Shown here: positions 8,097 through 15,192 of the stretch, in pieces
How the letters are laid out: the number at the start of each line of letters is the position of its first letter
How positions within the stretch are numbered: the first letter of the stretch is position 1
DNA from: Oleispirillum sp965228165
GTDB taxonomy: Bacteria > Pseudomonadota > Alphaproteobacteria > Rhodospirillales > Rhodospirillaceae
Assembly: GCA_965228165.1 (NCBI GenBank)
Contig: CBDDHB010000002.1
Location: 682,001 to 746,000, forward strand
DNA: 64,000 bases
Reading direction: 5' to 3'
Notes under the pieces: model-generated
What the model was told of the DNA's origin: nothing
The model's input: the letters and a program-made list of their open reading frames with translations, nothing else
Database searches by the model: none
Position numbers and translations under genes: made by a program

Positions 8097-8118
8097 CGCC
8101 CGCCGCCCGCGAAGTGGC

Positions 8119-8248
8119 TGTCCGGTTCATTTTCGCGCACTGTTTCCGCACCCCCCATCGTCATGACCGGGCGTGTCCCACGGCTGTCCGGTTTATTTTC
8201 GCCCGACGGTTCCGCATCCACATCCGTCATGACCGGGCGTGTCCCGGT
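8119..8248. repeat. Two tandem 66-bp repeat units (left part of a repeat cluster)
   Basis: The segment beginning TGTCCGGTTCATTTTCGC at 8119 is repeated from 8185 with a few changes. The shared end GTCATGACCGGGCGTGTCCC falls near 8160-8179 and again near 8226-8245, always offset by 66 bases. The start of each unit is the inverse of the end of the larger repeat at 8404-8419, suggesting terminal inverted repeats. No gene is seen here. Confidence 0.8.
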
Positions 8249-8609
8249 CATCCACGAATTGTTGTTTTCCAAGGGGTTGCAAAACAAGACGTGGATCCCC
8301 GGCACAAGGCCGGGGATGACGAATTGAAAAAACGGTGGGATGTGTCTTGCCCGGTTGATTCCCTCGGAACTGGCGGATTCACGCGGGTTTTCGAACAGCA
8401 GCCAAAATGAAACCGGACACGCGTGGGCGTGTCCCGGTCATCTACGAGTTGTTGTTTTCCAACGGATTATAAAACAAGACGTGGACCCTCGGAACACGTC
8501 CGAGGGTGACGGGATGAGGAAGCGACAGACCGCATCCTGCCCGGATGATTTCTTCGGAACCGGAGGGTTTGCGCGAATTTCCAACGGAAGGGCAGGAGTG
8601 AAACCGGAC
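8235..8609. repeat. Directly duplicated ~185-bp intergenic element with inverted ends
   Basis: Two similar copies occupy 8235-8418 and 8425-8609, offset by 190 bases. Shared blocks include GGGCGTGTCCCGGTCATC, a GTTGTTTTCCAA block, AAAACAAGACGTGGA, and a palindromic core (GGCCGGGG type in the first copy, a diverged palindrome in the second). The copies end in AAAATGAAACCGGAC and GTGAAACCGGAC, the inverse of the TGTCCGGTT start of the units at 8119 and 8185. The layout is that of a MITE-like or REP-like mobile repeat. The gap from 8097 to 8620 contains nothing else that I can support. Confidence 0.75.
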
Positions 8610-8620
8610 CGCCGTGAAGA

Positions 8621-9781
8621 TCACCCCGCCTCGTCGAAGAACACCGCCACCGCGTCGGGAATGCGCTTCAGCCGCGCCAGATTGCGCAGGCTTTCGACGT
8701 GGGTTTCCGACAACTGGACCAGGGCCGACAGCACCAGCCGCCCGTCGGGAGTGGAGACGTCGGCGGCCAGAACCATGTCGGGCAACAGCAGGGCGGTGGG
8801 CAGTTTCTTCGCCGGGCGCGGCCCGTGGGCAAGATCGGTGCCGACCTCCAACGCGGCGCGCACCCGCTCGAACAACCCCGGATCGAAATGTCCGGCGCGC
8901 AGGCTCAAGGTATCGAAATCGGCGCGGCTGGGCGACAGGCCGGTGGCGACGTTGGACAGCTCGGTCAGAATCTTCAGGATTCGCGCATCCAGCGGAATGT
9001 CCACTCCCTTCGGCCCCTCCTCGGGGAAGCCGCTGCCGTCGAACCCGCGATTGATCAGGTGGACGATCTTCGCCACCCCGGCGAGACGCTGGATGTGGGC
9101 GATGACGTTTCGGGCCGCCTCCGGACTGCGGTCGATCATCTTGCGTTCGACCTCGGACAGGGGCTGCTTGGCGTGCAGCTTGGCGAGCACGTCGGAGGGC
9201 ACCGAAAGCAGGCCGATCGGCCCCAGCATCGCCGCGATCTCGATCTGCCAGCGCTGCGGCAGGTTCATCTCGGCGGCCACCTTGCGCGCCCACTGGCGGA
9301 TGCGGGTGGCACGCCCGAACGCCAGCGGCGAGGCCATCGCCAGCATGTCGATCAGCACCTTGACGCTGCCCGCCAGGGTCTTTTCCAGAAGCTCGCGTTC
9401 CGCCATCACCAGGCGGTATTGCTCCAGCGCCGCCCGAAGCCCGGCCTCCATCGTCTCGGTCGGGCAGGGCTTGGTGAAAAAGCGGAAGATGCTGCCGTCA
9501 TTGATCGCATCGATCGCGGTCTGCATGTCGGCGTTGCCGGTCAGCATCAGACGCACCGTGTCGGGGGCGATCTCCTTGATCCGCGCCAGGGTGGCGACGC
9601 CGTTCATCCCGCCCATCCGCATGTCGCAGACCACCACGTCGGGAACCGCGCCGCCCGCGATGCGCTCCACCGCCTCCTCGCCGCTGGTCGCGGTCTCGAT
9701 GCTGAACTTGCCGCGGAACTGCCGTTTCATCGAGGACAGCAGATTGACGTCGTCATCGATCAGCAGGACCACGCCGTTCAT
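8621..9781 (-). CDS. Response regulator with degenerate HD-GYP-like output domain
   Basis: A 386-residue protein with a receiver domain (residues 4-120; Asp53, lysine in FFTKPCP) and a C-terminal domain with the HD-GYP fold pattern but without its metal ligands. The usual HD-GK site reads LGPIGLL, the downstream HPE site reads RSPEAA, and the HH-GYP block reads NRGFDGSGFPEE. It is therefore unlikely to hydrolyse c-di-GMP and more likely binds a partner. It is the last gene of a three-gene operon, and its ATG overlaps the stop of the HDOD gene (ATGA). The stop is followed by the intergenic repeat cluster. Confidence 0.85.
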   Translation of the reverse strand: MNGVVLLIDDDVNLLSSMKRQFRGKFSIETATSGEEAVERIAGGAVPDVVVCDMRMGGMNGVATLARIKEIAPDTVRLMLTGNADMQTAIDAINDGSIFRFFTKPCPTETMEAGLRAALEQYRLVMAERELLEKTLAGSVKVLIDMLAMASPLAFGRATRIRQWARKVAAEMNLPQRWQIEIAAMLGPIGLLSVPSDVLAKLHAKQPLSEVERKMIDRSPEAARNVIAHIQRLAGVAKIVHLINRGFDGSGFPEEGPKGVDIPLDARILKILTELSNVATGLSPSRADFDTLSLRAGHFDPGLFERVRAALEVGTDLAHGPRPAKKLPTALLLPDMVLAADVSTPDGRLVLSALVQLSETHVESLRNLARLKRIPDAVAVFFDEAG

Positions 9782-10986
9782 GGCTTGACCTCCGCTTCCC
9801 GTTTCACCAGATCGGCCATCCACGCCTTGGCCTTGGGCTCCATCCCCAGGTGGCGCACGTAGTCGATATCCAGGGCCACCGGGCGGACGGTACGGCTGCC
9901 GAACGGCCAGCGCGGCCCGAAGGTCCGCGCCAAGTGCACCGCGGTCAGCGCCGAACGGTCGGCATAGACGCAACTCGACGGGCGGCTCTGGTAAAGCACC
10001 GCCTCGATCACCGCGTCGTTGAATCCCCACAGCCCGAGAAGGTATCCGCCCAGTTCCGCCTGCGACGCGCCGAAGATCTCCTGTTCGACGGCGGTCATGT
10101 CCTCCCCCCGTTCGGCCCGGGCAAGAACCTCGCGGGTTTTCATCGGCTCGGCGTCGAAGAACACCAGGGTGCCGATGCACGACAGCATCCCCGCGCAGAA
10201 CGCCTGGTCGCGCTGCGCGTCGGTCAACCCTTCCTCCCGCGCGAAACGCCGCGCCAGGCCCGCCACCGCCAGGCCATAGGCGTCCAGGTCGCGCACCAGA
10301 CCGGCGAATTCCGGCGGCTTGTCGAACTGCCGGAAGATCCCCACCGACAGCACCAGGGCGCGCACCGTCTCCAGCCCCAGAAGACGCACCGCGTGGAAGA
10401 CGTCGTGGACCCGGCTGCCCAGCGAGAAATACGCCGAATTGGTGATGCGCAGGACCTCGGCGGTCATCGCCACGTCCTCGCCGATCATCTCGGCGATGGT
10501 GCGCAGGGAGGACGCCTCGCGCCGCATTTCGGCGGTCAGGCGGAAATACAAATCGGACGGCGTGGGCAGGTTGTGCAGGCTGGCCGCAAGGGTGCGCAAC
10601 GGCGCGCTGCGCAGGATGCCGCGCAGCGCCAGGGTGCGGTCGAGCAGGGCGACGATGTCCTCGGTGTTGCAGGGCTTGGCCAGATACTGGTGGGTCGGGC
10701 CGATGGTGCGCAGAACGCTTTTTTCCTCGGTATAGCCCGACAGCACCACCCGCACCGTGCCGGGATGACGTTTTTCCACTTCGGAAAGCAGGGAGGCACC
10801 GTCCAGTTCCGGCATCCGCATGTCGGAAACCACGACATCGAAGCCCTTTTCCTCCAGCAGGCGCAGGGCGTCGAGGGGACTGTCCATGAAGGTGATGTCC
10901 CAGTCCTCGCGATGCTTGTGCAGAATGCGGCGCAGCCCGCGCAGCAGGTTGACGTCGTCGTCGATGAACAGGATCGAAAGCTTCAT
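9778..10986 (-). CDS. Response regulator with HDOD output domain
   Basis: A 402-residue protein. The receiver domain (residues 4-120) has the acidic cluster IDDD, phospho-acceptor Asp55 and the lysine of YLAKPC. An HDOD domain follows (about 135-340) with the typical LHNLPTPSD entry and the RITNSAYFSLGS and AVRLLGLETVRALVLS blocks. HDOD domains lack catalytic metal sites and act in signalling by protein contacts. The gene overlaps the kinase upstream and the degenerate HD-GYP regulator downstream by ATGA junctions, so the three are translationally coupled. The kinase is the likely phosphodonor. Confidence 0.88.
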   Translation of the reverse strand: MKLSILFIDDDVNLLRGLRRILHKHREDWDITFMDSPLDALRLLEEKGFDVVVSDMRMPELDGASLLSEVEKRHPGTVRVVLSGYTEEKSVLRTIGPTHQYLAKPCNTEDIVALLDRTLALRGILRSAPLRTLAASLHNLPTPSDLYFRLTAEMRREASSLRTIAEMIGEDVAMTAEVLRITNSAYFSLGSRVHDVFHAVRLLGLETVRALVLSVGIFRQFDKPPEFAGLVRDLDAYGLAVAGLARRFAREEGLTDAQRDQAFCAGMLSCIGTLVFFDAEPMKTREVLARAERGEDMTAVEQEIFGASQAELGGYLLGLWGFNDAVIEAVLYQSRPSSCVYADRSALTAVHLARTFGPRWPFGSRTVRPVALDIDYVRHLGMEPKAKAWMADLVKREAEVKP

Positions 10987-13475
10987 GCCTCACCCTCTTC
11001 CCCGGACGGGGGATTGTTGTCTTCGCCGATCGGCAACCGCACCACGAACGTCGCGCCGCCGCCCGGCGTATCCTCGACGGTCAGGTGCCCGCCGTGCTTG
11101 TTGACCACCACGTCCATCGAAATCGTCAGCCCCTGCCCGGTGCCCTTGCCGACCGGCTTGGTGGTGAAGAACGGATCGAACACCCGTTCGCGCAGGCCGT
11201 CCGGAATCCCCGGACCGTTGTCGGCGACGCGAATTTCCACTGCGTCGCCATCCGCCCGCGTGGAAATCCGGATCGCCCCCTGCTCCTTCCGCCCCTCCAA
11301 CGCCTGCGACGCATTGACGATCAGGTTCAACAATACCTGATTGACGTCGGCGGGTAAGCACAGGATACGCGGCAAATCGGGGGCCAGATCCTTTTCGATG
11401 CGGGCGGTGTGCTTCCATTCGTTGGTGGTGACGATCAGCGTGCTTTCGATCGCCCGGTTGATGTCGGTCACCACCTTGGCGGTGCTGCCGGGGTGGGAGA
11501 ATTCCTTCATCGAGCGGACGATCTTCGCCACGTGCTCCACCCCGTCCAGGGACTGGCGCGCTGCGGCGGGCAGTTCCTCCATCAGATAGGCGATGTCGGC
11601 CTCCTGATAGGCGGACTCGATCTTCGCCCGAACCTCGGGCGACACGCCGTCCCCGGCCAGGGCCTCGCGCACCGCGTGGCAGGTCTTGCCGATGCCGCCG
11701 AACGCGGTCTCGAAGAAGCGCAGGTTATCGCCGATGTACTGGATCGGGGTGTTGATCTCGTGGGCGATCCCCGCCGCGAGTTGCCCGACGCTGGCCAGGC
11801 GGGAGGATTGCAACGCCTCGCGCTGCGCCGCCTTCAGCGCCTCGATCACGCGGAACGACACCACCACCGCGCCCTCCCCCTCTTCGCCGCGCAGGCAGGA
11901 GGACGCGAAGGCGACCTCCGTCTTCTTGCCGGTGGCGACGATCCGGAATTGCGCGTCGTCGTCTACGAGAAGGCCGCCGCCCTCCCGCACCCGACGGAAA
12001 ATCCCCTCGGCATAGCCGACCTCGGCGCCATCGACGATCAGGCGCACCGCCGAATCCAGCGATCGACCGACCGGATCGACCGCCTCGTCCATGCCCAGCA
12101 GACGGCGCGCCGAGGGATTGGCGAACAGAATCTCTCCCTCGGGAGAAACCGGCAAAAGCCCCTCGAACAGATTGGCGGCGATCCCTTCCAGACGGCGACG
12201 CTGTTCCTCCACCTGCTGCTGCGCCCGGATCAGGGCGGTGACGTCGCTGGCCGCGCCGCGATAGCCGAGAAAGCCGCCGTCCCTGGCGAAGAACGGCTTG
12301 CCGCTGGAACGGATGCAGACTTCCCGCCCCTTGCGTCCGGCGACGCGGTAGTCGAGGTCGCGGAAGGGCAGGCGCAGGGCGATGTTCTTGGCATAGGAAA
12401 CCCACTTCGCGGCATCGTCCTGGGTGCGGGCGGATTTGGCGTATTCCAGGCGGGAACGGCCCAGAACCTGTTCCGGCGATAGCGCGGTGACCTCGTAGAA
12501 GCGATCGGAAAGCATGGTCAGACGATCCTGGTCGTCGGTCTCCCAGAACCAGTCCGACGAGGATTCCGCGATGTCGCGGAAGCGCTGTTCGCTTTCCGCC
12601 AGCTTTTCCATCTCGCGTTCCAGGGCGGCGCGGTTTTCCTCCTCCGCCTGGGCCCGGTCCGCCGCCAGCCGGTCGAGGGCCAACGCGGTTTCCTTGAACA
12701 CCGAGAGGGCGCGGATCATCTCGCCGATTTCGTCGCCCCGGTCGGAGCGGGACACCGTCACCGTCTTGTCGCCCGCCGCCAGACGCCCCATCACCTGGGT
12801 GACGTCGCGCACCCCGCTGGAGATCGCGCGGCTGAGCGCCACCGTCACCGCCGCCACGCCGCCGAACGCCGCCAGCACCGCCGCCGCGACGCCGGTCAGG
12901 GTGCGCCGCAGCCTGGTCGCCGCCTCCTCTTCCATACGGGAGCGCAGGTCGTCGTGAAAAATCTCCCAGTCGAAAATCGCCGCCTCGGCGTCGGCGAAGC
13001 GGCGTTCCGCCTCGGACAGGTAGGTCAAGGCCATGCCGACGTCGGTATCCAGCATCAGCAGCACGTCGCGCGCCGCCGCCTCGTAACGCGCCACCTCGCG
13101 GCGCACCGCGTGGAGCAACGGCGCCTCCCCGGCACGGTGGCTTTCCTCCGCGAACAGGCCGACCTGGGCGCGCACCCCGTCCAGCCCCTGCTCGGCGATG
13201 CCGCGCAGGGTGTCGGACACCGCCGGGTCGGCGCCGACCTGAGACCAGGTGATCGTCCGCAGCAGCGCCACCTCGCTTTTCATCATCGCCATCCGCAGAA
13301 CCGTCCGCCGCTGCTCGCAGGTCGCGAACGTCGCCGACAAATCGGCGGCGGCGCGGCGCTGTTCGGCGATCATGCGGGTGGACACCGTCGCCGCCAGCAG
13401 CGTCGCGACCAGCAACAAACCGGGAGGAAGAAGAAGCTTCCACCGCAGGGGCCAATCGCGAAAACGCAAAATCAC
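10983..13475 (-). CDS. Membrane histidine kinase with HAMP and two PAS domains
   Basis: A sensor kinase of about 830 residues. Order: a transmembrane helix (WKLLLPPGLLLVATLLAATV, about residues 12-32), a periplasmic helical sensor region to about 190, a second helix, HAMP (212-262), PAS 1 (297-417, starting SEQRFRDIAESSSDWFWE), PAS 2 (427-547), the phospho-acceptor H box AAGIAHEINTP (His572) and a HATPase domain with the N box NLIVNASQAL and G boxes. It has no receiver domain; the two downstream regulator genes supply it. I favour GTG at 13475 (GGGAG 9 bases upstream) over GTG at 13544, which adds a basic stretch with poor ribosome-site spacing. It is divergent from a sodium/solute symporter gene. 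Confidence 0.87.
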   Translation of the reverse strand: MILRFRDWPLRWKLLLPPGLLLVATLLAATVSTRMIAEQRRAAADLSATFATCEQRRTVLRMAMMKSEVALLRTITWSQVGADPAVSDTLRGIAEQGLDGVRAQVGLFAEESHRAGEAPLLHAVRREVARYEAAARDVLLMLDTDVGMALTYLSEAERRFADAEAAIFDWEIFHDDLRSRMEEEAATRLRRTLTGVAAAVLAAFGGVAAVTVALSRAISSGVRDVTQVMGRLAAGDKTVTVSRSDRGDEIGEMIRALSVFKETALALDRLAADRAQAEEENRAALEREMEKLAESEQRFRDIAESSSDWFWETDDQDRLTMLSDRFYEVTALSPEQVLGRSRLEYAKSARTQDDAAKWVSYAKNIALRLPFRDLDYRVAGRKGREVCIRSSGKPFFARDGGFLGYRGAASDVTALIRAQQQVEEQRRRLEGIAANLFEGLLPVSPEGEILFANPSARRLLGMDEAVDPVGRSLDSAVRLIVDGAEVGYAEGIFRRVREGGGLLVDDDAQFRIVATGKKTEVAFASSCLRGEEGEGAVVVSFRVIEALKAAQREALQSSRLASVGQLAAGIAHEINTPIQYIGDNLRFFETAFGGIGKTCHAVREALAGDGVSPEVRAKIESAYQEADIAYLMEELPAAARQSLDGVEHVAKIVRSMKEFSHPGSTAKVVTDINRAIESTLIVTTNEWKHTARIEKDLAPDLPRILCLPADVNQVLLNLIVNASQALEGRKEQGAIRISTRADGDAVEIRVADNGPGIPDGLRERVFDPFFTTKPVGKGTGQGLTISMDVVVNKHGGHLTVEDTPGGGATFVVRLPIGEDNNPPSGEEGEA

Positions 13476-13705
13476 GCTCCGATGCTCCCGATGTGACGAC
13501 GACCGTTCGGCGAACCGACGGCAACCCTGAGGAAGTGTACGCACTCCCGGTTTCGCCCGCCACCGCCGATTTTCCTCCGGCGATCGCGATGGCGGCGGAA
13601 TTCTTCATTGAAAACCCATAGGTAATCACGCCATTCTGTTTGTCATCGCGGACGCTACGAACCAAACCGGCGAACCGCGAGCGAAGGCTTGGCGGTTTTC
13701 TCCCC

Positions 13706-15094
13706 ATGACGTTGTCCCTCACCCATCTGGCCTGCCTGATCGGCACCATCGCCGTCGCCCTGTCCCTCGGCATGCGCGCCGGGCGCGGCGCGAAGACCGC
13801 CGAGGGATTCAGCCTGGGCGGGCGTTCCTCGGGCGTTGCGGTGATCTCGGGCGGCATCGCGGGCACGGTAATCGGCGGCGCCGCCACCATCGGCACCGCG
13901 CAATTGGCCTACAGCCTGGGATTGTCGGGCTGGTGGTTCACCCTGGGCTCCGGCATCGGCTTCATCCTGATCGGCGCCTTCTATGCCCGGCCGCTGCGGC
14001 GTTCCGGGCTGGAGACGATCTCGCAGTATCTGGTGCTCAACTACGGGCGCGGCGCCGGGCCGATCGCCAGCCTCGCCTCGTCCTTGGGAATCCTGTTCAG
14101 CGCGGTGGCGAGCGCGCTGGCCGCGATTCCGATGATCGGCCTGCTGTTCAACCTGTCCACCGGGGCGGCGGCCCTGGCCATCGTCGTCCTGGTGATCGGC
14201 TACGTCGCCTTCGGCGGGATGAAGGGCGCGGGCGTCGCCGGCCTGTTCAAGCTGATCGTGATCTGGGTGACGCTGTTCGTCGCGGGGGTCGTCGCCGTGC
14301 TGTTCCTGGCCGAACAGCCCGACCTGTCCGCCCGCTTCCCCGCCTTTCCCTGGTTCAGCCTGTTCGGGCGCGGCGTCGGTCAGACCCTGGGCAACCTGTT
14401 TTCCCTGATCGTCGGTATCATCTGCACCCAAAGCTACATCCAGGCGCTCTACGCCGCCTCGGACTCCAAGACCGCCGCCGCCGGAGCCTTCACCGCCGCC
14501 GCGATCACCATTCCGGTGGGGCTGCCCTCGGTGGCGATCGGCATGGCGATGCGCGTCGCCCACCCCGAAATGCCGCCGGTGCTGGCGCTGCCGCTGTTCC
14601 TGCTGGAAAACACCCCGCCGGCGATCGCGGGCATCGGCATCGGCGGCCTGATGCTCTCCGTGGTCGGCTCGATCGCCGGGCTGGCCCTGGGGATCGGCAC
14701 GATGATGTCGCGCGACATCGGGCAAGAGATTCTGGGGCTGTCGCGCGACCGCGACATCCTGCGCCTGAACCGGGGATGCGTCCTGGCGTTCACCGCGATC
14801 GCCGCCTGGATCGCCGCCACCCACCTCGACACCTATGTCCTGGACTGGAACTACATGTCGATGGCACTGCGCGGCGCGGGCATCTTCCTGCCCCTGACCC
14901 TGGCGGTGTTCGCCCCCGGCCGCCTGCCCGCGCGCTGGGCGGTGGCGTCGATGGCGATCAGCACCCTGGCCGCCGTCGCCGCGAAACTGGTCCTCGATCT
15001 GCCGGTCAATCCGCTGTTCGTCGGCGTGGCGGTCAGCGCCGTTCTGGTCGCCGCCGGACTGATCGCCGGAAGGCGCCCGCGCGCGACGCCTTGA
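13706..15094 (+). CDS. Sodium:solute symporter (SSS) family protein
   Basis: A 462-residue membrane protein with about 12-13 hydrophobic helices in the SSS/SLC5 pattern. Family features are the early FSLGGRSSGV segment, the GGAATIGTAQLAYSLGLSG loop, and the TISQYLVLNYGRG segment. Members import organic acids, amino acids or sugars with sodium; the substrate here is unknown. The ATG at 13706 has no strong ribosome site, so the start is a little uncertain. It is transcribed divergently from the histidine kinase, with about 230 bases between start codons, and lies 98 bases ahead of the GGDEF-EAL gene on the same strand. Confidence 0.82.
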   Translation: MTLSLTHLACLIGTIAVALSLGMRAGRGAKTAEGFSLGGRSSGVAVISGGIAGTVIGGAATIGTAQLAYSLGLSGWWFTLGSGIGFILIGAFYARPLRRSGLETISQYLVLNYGRGAGPIASLASSLGILFSAVASALAAIPMIGLLFNLSTGAAALAIVVLVIGYVAFGGMKGAGVAGLFKLIVIWVTLFVAGVVAVLFLAEQPDLSARFPAFPWFSLFGRGVGQTLGNLFSLIVGIICTQSYIQALYAASDSKTAAAGAFTAAAITIPVGLPSVAIGMAMRVAHPEMPPVLALPLFLLENTPPAIAGIGIGGLMLSVVGSIAGLALGIGTMMSRDIGQEILGLSRDRDILRLNRGCVLAFTAIAAWIAATHLDTYVLDWNYMSMALRGAGIFLPLTLAVFAPGRLPARWAVASMAISTLAAVAAKLVLDLPVNPLFVGVAVSAVLVAAGLIAGRRPRATP

Positions 15095-15192
15095 CCGTAT
15101 CGGCAAGCCCCCGTACCCTGAACGCCGTTCCGTCTTCACGGAACATCGCCGGTCGGGAGGGGCAGGGCCGACCGGGCAAGCCGGAGCCACCG

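Noticed and set aside
8024..8305. Short minus-strand frame across the repeat cluster
   Set aside because: It consists mainly of repeat-derived sequence with no family match and overlaps the end of the REC-EAL gene on the other strand.
8621..10993. A single 790-codon minus-strand frame joining two regulator genes
   Set aside because: Its upstream half is an out-of-frame shadow of the HDOD gene; the true HD-GYP-like protein starts at ATG 9781, and the HDOD protein is read in another frame with an ATGA junction.
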